A stretch of 64,000 nucleotides of DNA from Streptomyces cyanogenus (GCF_017526105.1 NZ_CP071839.1:372001-436000), one strand, 5' to 3'; shown: positions 52,017 to 60,975, numbered from the stretch's first letter. Numbers and translations are program-made. The notes: generated from the sequence alone by a model not told the origin.

Positions 52017-54260
52017 TTACTCTCCGTTGTCGACGTCGGTGACGGTGCCGTCCTTGATGTACCGGGCGAGGTTCAGCTCCGGCGCGTTGAACCGCTCGCG
52101 GACCTCCTCGCCCCACAGCACGTTCTGGGTGCCCTCGTGCTTGACCAGGCCCGGGTTGACGCCGAGCTTGAAGCCGCCCGGCAGCGGCTTGCCCTCCCGG
52201 TACGGCAGGAAGTCCAGCGGCGAGGGTCCGCCGGCCGCGTAGACGACGCAGTCGGACAGGATCGCGACCGGGTACTGTCCGGTGAACGCGGCGTGCTTGA
52301 CGATCTTCCGGTGCAGGTTGATGCGGGTGCGGGAGATGACGGCGGCGCGGATGTCCGGCCGCCAGGTGGGCCGGGACAGGGCGCGCCACGGCTCGCCGGG
52401 CCGCCAGCCCTCGCCCCGGGGGCGCTCGCGCAACTTGCCCAGGCCGCCCTTGACCGTCGCCTTGATCGCCGAGACGACGATCGCCAGCTCCGGGTCGCGG
52501 TTCTTGTAGCCGTCCATCGCCGCGAGGAAGTCGGCCGGCTCCATGTCCGCGTGCACGCCGAGGTCGGCCATCGTGGCGAGGTAGGCGTCGCGCAGCCGGT
52601 TGTACCAGCCGTCCAGGTAGCGGCCGTTCTCGTAGCGCACCCACGCTTCCAACGGGCGTACCTCGTAACCCAGCTCCACCGCGTACGCCACGGTGGGTGT
52701 CGCGTACCAGGCCGGACCCTCCGGGCGCTCGCCCTTCGGCGTGAACGGGCTGGGCAGCAGGTCGCCGTCCAGCTCCACCCACTTGTCCTTGCCGACCTTC
52801 ACCCTCGACAGGTCCACGTGGGACAGGTCGACCAGCCACGAGCCGGGCAGCTTCGGGTCGAACACCGGCCGCTTGACGTGCGTCGGCGCGCCGAGGCCGA
52901 CGACCAGACCGTTGGCGCCGGCGGCGAAGGCCATGTTCACGTCGATGCCGACCAGGTGCCGCAGGGTGCATTCGGCGTCCGTCATCGGCCGCGCCCAGTC
53001 GTACGCCTCCTCGAACAGCTTCTCTTCCGGGCCGCGGACGTGGAAGCGGGGAAGGTCCTTGAGCAGCGGGTGCCCGTCGGGGGCCTCGCACGGGGCGCAG
53101 TCCACCGGCTCCTTGCCCAGCGAGCCGGGGTTGTGCTCGGAGTGCCGCTTGCCGTCGGCGTCGGGTTCTGAGGCGCGGGTCGGCGGGTGCAGCGCGGTCA
53201 TCAGCTCGAGGCCGGTGACGGCGGTGGAGCCCCGCGGTGTCATCACCCGGGACGCGTACACGCCCAGCACGCGGGCGAGTTCCGCCGGCGGAAGCTGGGC
53301 GGCACTGCCCCAGTGGCGGGAGTCGAGGGCGCGCCAGGACGGGATGCAGAGCTGGACGCAGGCCCGCTCCGAGCCCTGCGCCGGGCGGTAGATCCGGGCC
53401 CACGGCCCGAAGCCGCGCTTGGTCAGCTTCCAGTCGGCGCGTGCGAGCTGCTTGATGACCTTGTGGCCCTCGGGGATCCGCCCGGCGAGCCGCTCGCCGT
53501 CGGTCAGGGCGGTGGGGAGGCCGTAGCGCTGCAGCGCGGCTTCGGTGAGGACGAGCAGCGGGTCGGCGTCCTTGCCCGGGCCGGACAGTTTCGGCTGACC
53601 GAGCTTCGCCTCCTTGAGGGTCCACTCCACCAGGGCCGGGAGGGACTTGGCGGGCACGTCGAGGACCAGGCCGCCGGCGCAGTACGCCACCACCTGGTCG
53701 CCGTCGACGTCGACGACGGCGAGCGGCCCGTTCTCGAAGCGCGGGTCGGTATCGCCCGCCGGGGTGCCGGCGGGGGCGGTTTTCTTCGCGGCCGGGCGGC
53801 GCGATGCCGGCGACGGCCTGGGGGTGCGCGCCGGACGCGACGCGACCGCCGGAGCAGCGGCGACGGGAGCAGGGGCCTGGGTGTCCTCGGTTGCGGTCAT
53901 GGCCTCCGCCTCGGACGCCTGCCCCCCGGACAGAGTCCGGGCGTCCGGCGCCGGGGCCGCGGGGCCGGGGAACGTGTCCGGCACCGCCGTGCGCTGGTCC
54001 ACCGTGTCGGTGTTCGCCGGGGCGGGGTAGAGCTCCGCGAGCCCGTCGAGGAGCCGCGCGTACGCATCGCGCTCCGGCGGCCGCGGCTCGGTCTTGCCGG
54101 CTTCCCAGCCGCTGACCGTGGCCCGGCGCACCCTCAACGCGGAAGCAACCTCGTCCAGCGTCAGGCCGTGCGCCTGGCGCAGCCGCTTGCGCTCGGCCGG
54201 CGGCGGCAGAGGAGCGCGGGAGGCAAGCAGTGCGTCTACCGCGTCGAACAACTCGGACAT
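52017..54260 (-). CDS. tap: Telomere-associated protein Tap
   Basis: A 747-residue protein that binds the 3' single-stranded telomere overhang and recruits Tpg. The N-terminal XRE-type helix-turn-helix (about residues 18-70) reads RKRLRQAHGLTLDEVASALR and RATVSGWEAGKTEPRPPERD. A Pro/Ala/Thr-rich linker (about 75-165) follows. The large C-terminal body then begins at PLAVVDVDGDQVVAYCAGGL and contains HLVGIDVNMAFAAGANGLVV and AILSDCVVYAAGGPSPLDFL, all as in Streptomyces Tap. The D-x-N/D aspartates resemble those of polymerase-like folds. GGAGGTG precedes the ATG. The upstream region carries GTAC palindromes that its own helix-turn-helix might bind. Confidence 0.96.
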   Translation of the reverse strand: MSELFDAVDALLASRAPLPPPAERKRLRQAHGLTLDEVASALRVRRATVSGWEAGKTEPRPPERDAYARLLDGLAELYPAPANTDTVDQRTAVPDTFPGPAAPAPDARTLSGGQASEAEAMTATEDTQAPAPVAAAPAVASRPARTPRPSPASRRPAAKKTAPAGTPAGDTDPRFENGPLAVVDVDGDQVVAYCAGGLVLDVPAKSLPALVEWTLKEAKLGQPKLSGPGKDADPLLVLTEAALQRYGLPTALTDGERLAGRIPEGHKVIKQLARADWKLTKRGFGPWARIYRPAQGSERACVQLCIPSWRALDSRHWGSAAQLPPAELARVLGVYASRVMTPRGSTAVTGLELMTALHPPTRASEPDADGKRHSEHNPGSLGKEPVDCAPCEAPDGHPLLKDLPRFHVRGPEEKLFEEAYDWARPMTDAECTLRHLVGIDVNMAFAAGANGLVVGLGAPTHVKRPVFDPKLPGSWLVDLSHVDLSRVKVGKDKWVELDGDLLPSPFTPKGERPEGPAWYATPTVAYAVELGYEVRPLEAWVRYENGRYLDGWYNRLRDAYLATMADLGVHADMEPADFLAAMDGYKNRDPELAIVVSAIKATVKGGLGKLRERPRGEGWRPGEPWRALSRPTWRPDIRAAVISRTRINLHRKIVKHAAFTGQYPVAILSDCVVYAAGGPSPLDFLPYREGKPLPGGFKLGVNPGLVKHEGTQNVLWGEEVRERFNAPELNLARYIKDGTVTDVDNGE

Positions 54261-54294
54261 GGAGCACCTCCTGACCAGCACCCTATCTCCGAAC

Positions 54295-54333
54295 CGTACG
54301 GATGGCGCACCTTTGCCGTACGTGTTGCGTACG
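54295..54333. promoter_or_regulatory. GTAC-containing palindromes upstream of tap
   Basis: CCGTACGG (54295-54302) and the 6-5-6 dyad CGTACG-TGTTG-CGTACG (54317-54333) lie 35-73 bases before the tap start. Two related dyads with 14 bases between suggest cooperative binding, perhaps by Tap itself; this is inference. Confidence 0.55.
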
Positions 54334-54735
54334 CTTCCCGGCCTACCGAGCCGCGTGCTGTGAGGAAAGGCGCCTGACTGTCGTCGCTCGATACGGTCGT
54401 GCGGGCGTGGGAACCTCGGACCTGGGCCCGGCGGCTGGGCCGGGCGCTCAGGACAAGAGCTGGACGAGGACCCGCACGTCGTGCTGATGCAGACATACCA
54501 GCACGTGGGGAAGGTGTCGATGGCCAGTTCGCCTGGGCCCCGCAGGTCGCCCACCATCTCAGCGAGGCTGGTTCGGGACCCTGCGGTCGCGGCGACTGAG
54601 CATCGAACGCACCGCGGAAGGGAACGGCTCCGCAGACCGGACCGCACTTCGACAGCGGTTCGGGAGGCACTCGGCCGCCGCAGTCTAGGCGCCGCGTCCG
54701 TCAGTACCTCGTATGCCGTTCGCTCGTCCGACCGG
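54334..54735. other. Gap between tap and the carbonic anhydrase gene
   Basis: About 400 bases have no supported gene. A reverse frame near 54480-54560 with MVGDLRGPGELAIDTFPTCW looks mildly protein-like but is short and without a start; it may be a relic. Confidence 0.4.
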
Positions 54736-55488
54736 TCAGGAGGGCGCGCCGCCCAGGACTTCCACCTTGCCGGTGTCGAGCGAGTAGTAGGCGCCGACCA
54801 CGGCAAGGGCACCCTTTCTTACGAGTGGAGCCAGGTCCCGGTTGGATCGCAGATCGGCTGCGGTCAACTCGACCTGGGCGCGAGCCATGGTCTCGACCGG
54901 GTCGGCACCCCCCTCCCGGACGGCCTGCTCGTACGCCGGCTGCAGGGCCTTGACGATCGCCTGCAGGTTGCCGGGCAGCGGTTTGCCGTCACGAAGGGAC
55001 GTGTAGGCCGCCTTGACGGCGCCGCAACGCTGATGCCCGAGGACCACGACGAGAGGGGTGCCGCTCGTCATGGGCCCGTACTCGACGGAGCCGGTGACCA
55101 CCGGGCCGACCGCCTCACCACCGGTGCGCATCACGTAGAGGTCACCCAGGCCGGTGTCGAAGAGGAGCTCAGGCGGCACTCGCGAGTCGATACACGAGAG
55201 GATCGCCCCGAAAGGCTCCTGCTCCTGCGCCACGAACTGACGCCGGTTCGGATCCCGGTCGGGGTGTTGAAGGTCTCCGCTGACCCAGCGCTTGTTGCCT
55301 TCCATCAGCCGCGCGAACGCCGTGGCGGGCGTGGTGGGCCGCGCTTCCGGCGAAGCGCTGGTCGTCGCCGAGGCGACCCTCGCCGATGAGGCAGCCTTCC
55401 TCGACGAACACCCCGCGAGCGCGACCGTGACGCCCGCAAGTCCACTGGCAAGCAGCCACCTACGATTCGGACGTCCGGCTCTGTCCAT
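54736..55488 (-). CDS. Beta-type carbonic anhydrase, exported lipoprotein
   Basis: A 250-residue enzyme for reversible CO2 hydration. The N-terminus has a twin-arginine-like RRWLLASGLAG and a lipobox ALAGC (Cys about 27), so it is probably anchored outside the membrane. The beta-carbonic anhydrase core shows the zinc and Asp/Arg dyad in CIDSRVPPELLF and the second zinc site in VVLGHQRCGAVKAA. LYVMRTGGEAV and ALAVVGAYYSLDTGKVEVLG complete it. Length and order match Streptomyces cab-type lipoproteins. It stands alone, with no transporter beside it. Confidence 0.93.
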   Translation of the reverse strand: MDRAGRPNRRWLLASGLAGVTVALAGCSSRKAASSARVASATTSASPEARPTTPATAFARLMEGNKRWVSGDLQHPDRDPNRRQFVAQEQEPFGAILSCIDSRVPPELLFDTGLGDLYVMRTGGEAVGPVVTGSVEYGPMTSGTPLVVVLGHQRCGAVKAAYTSLRDGKPLPGNLQAIVKALQPAYEQAVREGGADPVETMARAQVELTAADLRSNRDLAPLVRKGALAVVGAYYSLDTGKVEVLGGAPS

Positions 55489-55696
55489 CGGTCGGTTCCC
55501 CTCGATGCCACTCAGACGCGTCCCTGTGTGTCGACCAGGCCAATGGTCCGGCGCGGTGTGGGCGCCCTCGCAGCAGACACAAGCGAGCGCGGACTACATT
55601 GCTCCGGACAGCCCACAGAATCAGCTCGGTGGCGTGAACCCCTGAGCGTGAAGAGTCCGATTGCAAGGCACGTATCGCGGAGGCACGGTGGCCGTC

Positions 55697-55895
55697 GTCG
55701 AGACAGTGGGCGCCGTTGTTCAGGCCGACCTCGTGGCCGAAGCGACGACCGGCGACGTCCCACAACCAGCACCCGCGGCCGGCGCAGGCGACCGTTTTGC
55801 CGTCCGGGCTGAAGGCTACGGCGCTTAGGCCGTGTGCCGACGAGGCCGCGCGGAGGCGGCCGGTGGATGTGTCCAGCAGCCAGGATCTCCGGTTA
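55697..55895 (-). pseudogene. WD40-repeat protein fragment
   Basis: The reverse strand reads SWLLDTSTGRLRAASSAHGL and SAVAFSPDGKTVACAGRGCW followed by LWDVAGRRFG, one complete WD40 blade and the end of another. Neighbouring sequence in all frames is not WD40. It is an isolated scrap of a STAND-WD40-type gene, like the intact one at 35299-38532, though not a recent copy of it. Confidence 0.7.
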
Positions 55896-55975
55896 CGTAC
55901 CCGAGCCGGAGTCAGTCGGCCGACACCGCCCGTGCGAGGCAGGCGGGCGGTGCGCCTGGTCGGTTTGGGAGGCGG

Positions 55976-56428
55976 TCAGCCGTCCGCGGCCGGAGGACGC
56001 GCCGTGGGGTCGAGGCGTACAAGGGTCCGGCGTGCCACCCTCATCTCCGCCTCGTACAGGTGGTCCCGGCCCTGGGCGAGTGCGTTCACCACGCTGCGTT
56101 CCAGCTCCTGGAACGGCCGGTAATAAGTTTCGTTGTAGGCCTCGATGATCTGGAACGTCCAGAGACCAGGGATGACGTCGCGGCCCAGGATCTCGGCCTC
56201 GGCCTTCGCCGCCCACTCCGCATGCCCGGCCTCGCGCAGCAGCCGCACCGCCCGTTCCAGTTCGAGGTCGGCGCCGCCGGTCAGCTGGTGGAAGCTGTAC
56301 AGATGGCCGCGGGCGCGCTCAGTGGTCTCCAGGGCCTTCGACAGCGACCCGAGGGCTTCGACGGTCGGGGCGTCGACCCGTTCGGGGCGGCTCTGCCGGT
56401 GGGCCGGCTCGTCCTGGTACTCGTTCAT
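55976..56428 (-). CDS. Conserved helical protein of unknown function
   Basis: A 150-residue soluble protein, almost entirely helical: TVEALGSLSKALETTERARG, HLYSFHQLTGGADLELERAV and RLLREAGHAEWAAKAEAEIL. GLWTFQIIEAYNETYYRPFQ then leads to a basic C-terminus. Two His and several acidic residues could bind a metal, but no known site is formed. Similar-length proteins occur widely in Streptomyces, to my recollection as hypothetical. The ATG at 56428 follows a modest GGAG. Transcribed alone. Confidence 0.72.
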   Translation of the reverse strand: MNEYQDEPAHRQSRPERVDAPTVEALGSLSKALETTERARGHLYSFHQLTGGADLELERAVRLLREAGHAEWAAKAEAEILGRDVIPGLWTFQIIEAYNETYYRPFQELERSVVNALAQGRDHLYEAEMRVARRTLVRLDPTARPPAADG

Positions 56429-56516
56429 GGAACTCCCTGGGTGCTGTGGCTACGGTCCCACCGCATCCCTTCCCGTCGCGCCGGGTGACCGTATGCAGCG
56501 TCGGCCGGACGTGTGA

Positions 56517-56564
56517 CCGGAGGTGGCCTCCGCTACGGCCCCGGAGGTGGCCTCCGCTACGGCC
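56517..56564 (+). repeat. 24-base direct tandem duplication
   Basis: Two identical, adjacent 24-base units start at 56517 and 56541. Each contains GGAGG-TGG-CCTCC, a small inverted repeat. They lie at the 3' edge of a possible reverse-strand remnant. Confidence 0.95.
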
Positions 56565-56745
56565 GTGGACTCCCCCGCACCTTCCATCGCTCCGAGCAGG
56601 GCGTGGCCGCCAGGGAGCCGGAAGCCGGAGCCCATTCATCGCGCCATTCGCGGCGGGCGTCGGTGACCGCGGCGTCGTACCTCTCCGGACGGACGCGGTG
56701 CATCTGTACGACCTGGCGCTTCTCCTCGGCGTCCCGGGCGGCATC
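56557..56745 (-). pseudogene. Possible coding remnant
   Basis: The reverse frame reads SDAARDAEEKRQVVQMHRVR, PERYDAAVTDARREWRDEWA and then PASGSLAATP before a TAG inside the second 24-base repeat. The text is charged, helical and has coding-like third positions, but no start with a ribosome site fits. Upstream, another frame (LKTIDEPMEPPAPRGTW) may be its displaced beginning. Family unknown. Confidence 0.35.
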
Positions 56746-56820
56746 GGACGTACCCCGTAGGCGTGCGGTTCCACCACGTGCCCCTGGGCGCGGGCGGCTC
56801 CATGGGCTCGTCGATGGTCT

Positions 56821-57276
56821 TCAGGCTGAGCGCGCCCGCTCAACGGACTCCAACACCGAGGTCAGGAAGCGACGTACCGTCTCCAACTCGCCCGCTTCAA
56901 AACCTTCGGCGACCGTCACCACCTCGCCGATCACCGGTCCGAAGAAGCTCCACCCGAGTTCCGTGGCCTTGTCCTCCACCTCCAGCAGCACGCGTCGCCG
57001 ATCGGCCGTGTCCCTGCTGCGCCGGACCAGTCCGAGCCGCTCCAGCCGATCGACCAGGGCGGTGGTCCCGGCCGAGTTCAGACGCAGTTGCTCGCCGAGC
57101 CACCCGGGCGTGGCACGCGTACCGGCCCGAGCCGCGTCCAGCAGGTGGATCAGCGCGCGCACATCGGTGGGATGCAGCCCGTGGCGCGCGGCGAACTCGG
57201 CGCCCAGCAGGTCGAACTCCACGGTCACCGCGCGCAGCAAGTGAACCAGTCGCATCACTGGGCTCTGATCGTCCAT
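56821..57276 (-). CDS. MarR-family transcriptional regulator
   Basis: A 151-residue winged-helix repressor. HGLHPTDVRALIHLLDAARA opens the core. The recognition helix is in WLGEQLRLNSAGTTALVDRL and the wing in VRRSRDTADRRRVLLEVED with the conserved Asp-x-Arg. GAGGGAG precedes the ATG at 57276. It diverges from an alpha/beta hydrolase across 71 bases that hold a 9-base perfect inverted repeat, so it almost certainly represses both. The ligand may be a substrate of the hydrolase. Confidence 0.93.
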   Translation of the reverse strand: MDDQSPVMRLVHLLRAVTVEFDLLGAEFAARHGLHPTDVRALIHLLDAARAGTRATPGWLGEQLRLNSAGTTALVDRLERLGLVRRSRDTADRRRVLLEVEDKATELGWSFFGPVIGEVVTVAEGFEAGELETVRRFLTSVLESVERARSA

Positions 57277-57304
57277 GCCCACTCCCTCGGACCTCTGGGT
57301 AATA

Positions 57305-57335
57305 TCTCGCTGACCGAGATTATCGCTCAGCGAGA
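57305..57335. promoter_or_regulatory. MarR operator between divergent genes
   Basis: TCTCGCTGA (57305-57313) is matched exactly by its complement TCAGCGAGA (57327-57335) around 13 bases. Nested in the left side is ATCTCG-CTGAC-CGAGAT, a second perfect dyad. The element ends 12 bases before the hydrolase start and overlaps a TAATAT-like -10 region. Confidence 0.82.
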
Positions 57336-57347
57336 GGAACGGCTCCC

Positions 57348-58175
57348 ATGTCCTTGCCCGCTTTCGACCGCGTCTACGAGGAGCTCCGTGCTCGCTGGCC
57401 CGAGTCCACCGAGGAGCGCGACGTCGATACGCCGTACGGGCGCACCCGGGTCCACGTGTACGGTCCGGCGGACGGCAGCCCGCTCGTGCTGCTGCCCGGC
57501 GGTTCGTCCACCGGCCTGGTGTGGTTCGCCAACGCACCGGCTCTCGGCAAGCGGTACCGGGTGCACGCGGTTGATCTGATGGGCGACGCGGGGCGCACCG
57601 AACGCCGGGGCACACCGCTGAAGAGCGCCGATGATCTGACAGCCTGGCTCGATGCGCTGCTGGACGGGCTCGGGCTGGCCCGCACGCACCTGTGTGGTCA
57701 CTCGTACGGCTCCTGGCTGGCCGCCAGGTACGCACTGTACGCACCCCAGCGGGTCGACCGCCTCGCCCTGGTCGATCCCACCCAGGTCTTCGCTGGATTG
57801 CGCCCCGGCTACCTGCTGCGCGCGCTGCCCACCCTGATCCGCCCGAGCGAGGCCCGCGCCCGCACCTTCCTGGCCTGGGAGACGGCAGGCGTCCACCTGG
57901 ACGAGACCTTTCAGCGCCTCTACGCGCTGGCCACCACTGTTCCCGGACGCAAGGTCGTCACCGGCGGCCGCCCCAGGGCCGCCGACCTCCGCATGCCGGT
58001 GCTGGCCCTCTTCGCGGAGCACAGCCGCGCCCACAACGCCGTCAAGGTCGCCGACAGGGCCCGTCGGACGCTCCCGCAGGGCGAGGTGGTTGTGCTCCCT
58101 GGAGCCGCCCACCACTCCCTGCCGCTCACCGCGCCGGAGCAGTTGAACGACCGGCTGCTGGACTTCCTGGGATGA
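57348..58175 (+). CDS. Alpha/beta hydrolase
   Basis: A 275-residue serine hydrolase. The oxyanion region is PLVLLPGGSSTGLVWF, the second conserved strand YRVHAVDLMGDAGRTERRG, and the nucleophile elbow HLCGHSYGSWLAARYAL with Ser near 119. MPVLALFAEHSRAHN brings the acid region and VVLPGAAHHSLPL the histidine. Relatives include carboxylesterases and epoxide-hydrolase-like enzymes. The ATG follows GAGAGGAAC. It is controlled by the divergent MarR, suggesting inducible degradation of an ester or lactone. Confidence 0.92.
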   Translation: MSLPAFDRVYEELRARWPESTEERDVDTPYGRTRVHVYGPADGSPLVLLPGGSSTGLVWFANAPALGKRYRVHAVDLMGDAGRTERRGTPLKSADDLTAWLDALLDGLGLARTHLCGHSYGSWLAARYALYAPQRVDRLALVDPTQVFAGLRPGYLLRALPTLIRPSEARARTFLAWETAGVHLDETFQRLYALATTVPGRKVVTGGRPRAADLRMPVLALFAEHSRAHNAVKVADRARRTLPQGEVVVLPGAAHHSLPLTAPEQLNDRLLDFLG

Positions 58176-58366
58176 TCCGCGGCAGCGAACCGAAGGCGTC
58201 GACGAGCGGCCGGAGGCTCCGGCGCCCTCGGCGCCGGCAGTGCCTCACGTCCGTCGAACGAGCAGACCGACTCCGGAGAGAAGCGGTGATCTCCGCCTTC
58301 CTCTTCGAGCTCGATCGCCCGACACCTCGTGGCCGACCACCCCACAGCGCTGCGTAGGGTTCGGTC

Positions 58367-58642
58367 ATGACCAGGGCAAAGGGGCGGTGGCCCAAGGCGG
58401 ATCCGGATCAGGGCGTGGACGACGCGACGCTGCTCATTCTGGAGTGGCTCGGTGAGCAGGGTGTGGGGGCCATGATCCGGATCGACGCCGAGCGACTGCG
58501 GGAAGGTCGACCGGCATGGACGTTCGCCGCTGCGGGTGGACCGCTGTCCGAAGGGATCAGAGCCGACGGGGACTCGGCGGCGGAGTGCATGAGCAGAGCA
58601 CTGGTCAGGCTGCGGGAGGCCGGTCTGGCCGTACCTTTCTGA
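58367..58642 (+). CDS. Small conserved hypothetical protein
   Basis: A 91-residue acidic protein: WPKADPDQGVDDATLLILEW, then LGEQGVGAMIRIDAERLREG and RPAWTFAAAGGPLSEGIRAD. It ends with a helix (AAECMSRALVRLREAGLAVP). It looks like a single alpha/beta domain without known active site. The pattern and codon use support a real gene. The ATG follows a weak GGTTCGG region rather than a proper ribosome site. Not linked to neighbours. Confidence 0.65.
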   Translation: MTRAKGRWPKADPDQGVDDATLLILEWLGEQGVGAMIRIDAERLREGRPAWTFAAAGGPLSEGIRADGDSAAECMSRALVRLREAGLAVPF

Positions 58643-58851
58643 ACTCGGGGCGCGGACTCACGGCCTCGAACACCGTCCCCAGCATGATCGCTCGGACGGG
58701 CATGTGCCGGTGATGAAGGCGAGGCGGCCCTCCCCCACCTCCGCCCGCCACCGCATCAGCGTGTCCCTCGCCGTGCCCCGCGACGGAACCTTCCAGGGGC
58801 CCGCAGCCAGGCCAGGGCTGCCTGAACCAGCCGCGAGCAGGCCGATCCGCA

Positions 58852-59265
58852 TCACCTTGCGTCGTCCGTCCACGCCGCGATCCATGCGGCACCCCGACGG
58901 ACGGCTTCTTCCCGGTCCCGGGCGAGCCTCCCGCAGGCCGCTGCGATGTCCGGCGCACGGTCCGCCCCCACGAGCGCGTCGTGCACCCCGCTCTGCAGCC
59001 AGTCAGCCTGGTTGTCGTCGGCCTCGGCAACCGCGAGAGCGACAAGTCTTACGGCGGCCACTGTCCCCACTCGGGCCAGGGCGTGTGCCGTCTGTCGGGT
59101 CACCGCCGTGTCCTCGACGTCCAGCAGCAGCCCCACCAGCGCCTCCGCGGCCTCAGGAACATCGGCGTAGGAAGCGAGCTCGCGCCCGGCACGCACACGT
59201 TGCCTCCATGAAGGCGACGACGCCTCGGCCAAGGCCGCTTCCAAGCCACACATCATCTCTGGCAC
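58852..59265 (-). CDS. HEAT-repeat-like protein
   Basis: A 137-residue all-helical protein. Repeating pairs are visible: RQRVRAGRELASYADVPEAA, EALVGLLLDVEDTAVTRQTA, HALARVGTVAAVRLVALAVA, and DIAAACGRLARDREEAVRRG. This matches the short HEAT-like proteins of Streptomyces, usually protein-binding adaptors. Start is a GTG at 59265; an ATG three codons in is an alternative. No partner gene is identifiable. Confidence 0.7.
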   Translation of the reverse strand: MPEMMCGLEAALAEASSPSWRQRVRAGRELASYADVPEAAEALVGLLLDVEDTAVTRQTAHALARVGTVAAVRLVALAVAEADDNQADWLQSGVHDALVGADRAPDIAAACGRLARDREEAVRRGAAWIAAWTDDAR

Positions 59266-59801
59266 GACCAGACGGTCTCATGTCCCACCAAGAAGATCGA
59301 ACTCCGGCCGAAGCCGCCCCCACGGCCTGACGAAGGACAGGACGTGGGGGCCCCAAGAACCGGCCCGCTTCTCGACCCGCCGGGCCCCGGGCCCCGCCCC
59401 TGGCGGGCACGCCCGGTGGCTTGCGGCAACCAACGGACTCCGAGGCGTCGACCGGCAGACGACGGCCGCCGGCACCCTCGGCACCGCCGGCCGCCCCCGT
59501 CCGTCGCCCCAGCAGACCGGCACCGGAAAGGGCCCGTGATCGTAGTGCGGCGGAGCACCGGGACCTGCCCTCCCCAGCCGCCGCACGGCGGCTCCCGGCG
59601 GCCCGAGCAGCCCTTCACACCCGCCACCGCCCGGTGGGCGCCGACGCGGGTTGCAGCCTGTGACCTGCAGGCGTTTGCTGGAAGTACCGGCGGTGTAGCG
59701 AGCGCACAGGCCACGGCACGGTCCCCAGGCCCCACCCCCGGACTCCGGCAGCGGCCGGTCCTCGCAGCCGTCTCCCAGCACTCGACGCGGAGGTGACACA
59801 G
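59266..59801. other. Long leader before the dehydrogenase gene
   Basis: No gene is supported in 536 bases. All frames are Arg/Pro/Ala-rich. GGAGG at 59789-59793 is the ribosome site for the next gene. Confidence 0.45.
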
Positions 59802-60953
59802 GTGAAAGCCGTTGTCTACGAAAGGCCCTTCAGCGTCACGGTGAAGGACGTCGAGGACCCGCAGATCCAACACCCCAACGACGTACTCGTCCGGGTCACC
59901 TCGACCGCGATCTGCGGATCCGACCTGCACATGTACGAAGGACGCACCGCAGCCGAGGCCGGTATCGTCTTCGGCCACGAGAACCTCGGCATCATCGAGG
60001 AGGTCGGCAGCGGCGTGACCTCCCTGTCCGAAGGCGACCGCGTGGTCATGCCCTTCAACGTCGCCTGCGGATTCTGCAAGAACTGCCTCGCCGAGAAGAC
60101 GGGCTTCTGCCTGACGGTGAATCCCGGTTTCGCCGGCGGCGCCTACGGCTACGTCGCCATGGGCCCCTTCATCGGCGGCCAGGCCGAGCGACTGCGCGTG
60201 CCCTACGCCGACTTCAACTGCCTCAAACTCCCACCCGGCGAGGAATTCGAGACCGACTTCGTCCTCCTCGCCGACATCTTCCCCACCGGCTACCACGGAT
60301 GCGAACTCGCCGAGGTCTCCCCCGGCGAAAGCGTCGCCGTCTTCGGCGCCGGTCCCGTCGGCCTCATGGCCGCCTACTCCGCCCTCCTGCGCGGCGCGTC
60401 CAAAGTCTTCTCCGTCGACCGAGTCCCCGAACGACTCGCCAAAGCAGAGGAAATCGGAGCCATCCCCATCGACTTCACCCAGGGCGACCCCGCCCAACAG
60501 ATCAAGGAACAAACAGGCGGCGAAGGAACCGACAAGGGCGTCGACGCCGTCGGCTACCAGGCCCAAGCTCACGACACCAGCCACGAAGAGCCCGCCGTCG
60601 TCCTCAACACTCTCGTCGAAACCGTACGACCCACCGGCAAGCTCGGCGTCCCCGGCCTCTACGTCCCCTCGGACCCCGGCGGCCCCGACGAGCACGCCAA
60701 ACACGGCCAACTCCTGGTCTCGATCGGCAGGATGTTCGAAAAGGGCCAGCAGATGGGTACCGGCCAGTGCAACGTCAAGCGGTACAACCGCCAGCTCCGC
60801 GATCTGATCATCGCCCGCCGCGCCAAGCCCAGTTTCGTCGTCTCCCACGAACTGCCGCTGGACCAGGCACCCCAGGCGTATGAAAAGTTCGACAAGCGCA
60901 TCGAGGGCTACACCAAGGTCGTACTCCACCCCACCCACGCCCTCGCCGCCTAG
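59802..60953 (+). CDS. Zinc-dependent dehydrogenase (glutathione-independent formaldehyde dehydrogenase type)
   Basis: A 383-residue MDR enzyme of the FdhA/PdhA group that oxidises aldehydes or alcohols with tightly bound NAD. The catalytic zinc ligands are in TAICGSDLHMYEG and GHENLGIIEEVG; the structural zinc loop has four cysteines in CGFCKNCLAEKTGFC. The Rossmann fold is VAVFGAGPVGLMAAYSAL (about residues 182-199). The long insertion and HAKHGQLLVSIG are typical of this group. The GTG at 59802 has GGAGG nine bases upstream and gives the MKAVVY start; a GTG at 59793 overlaps the ribosome site. A strong terminator follows. Confidence 0.93.
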   Translation: MKAVVYERPFSVTVKDVEDPQIQHPNDVLVRVTSTAICGSDLHMYEGRTAAEAGIVFGHENLGIIEEVGSGVTSLSEGDRVVMPFNVACGFCKNCLAEKTGFCLTVNPGFAGGAYGYVAMGPFIGGQAERLRVPYADFNCLKLPPGEEFETDFVLLADIFPTGYHGCELAEVSPGESVAVFGAGPVGLMAAYSALLRGASKVFSVDRVPERLAKAEEIGAIPIDFTQGDPAQQIKEQTGGEGTDKGVDAVGYQAQAHDTSHEEPAVVLNTLVETVRPTGKLGVPGLYVPSDPGGPDEHAKHGQLLVSIGRMFEKGQQMGTGQCNVKRYNRQLRDLIIARRAKPSFVVSHELPLDQAPQAYEKFDKRIEGYTKVVLHPTHALAA

Positions 60954-60975
60954 CACACCACGAACACAGGGAGCC

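Noticed and set aside
51382..54267. A 961-codon frame on the same strand as tap and tpg
   Set aside because: It crosses both genes in another frame with Arg/Gly/Ala-rich text; Tap and Tpg match known families over their full lengths.
58658..58885. Reverse frame of 75 codons with MRIGLLAAGSGSPGLAAGPW
   Set aside because: Moderately protein-like but no domain, no ribosome site and partial overlap with the HEAT-like gene; not called.
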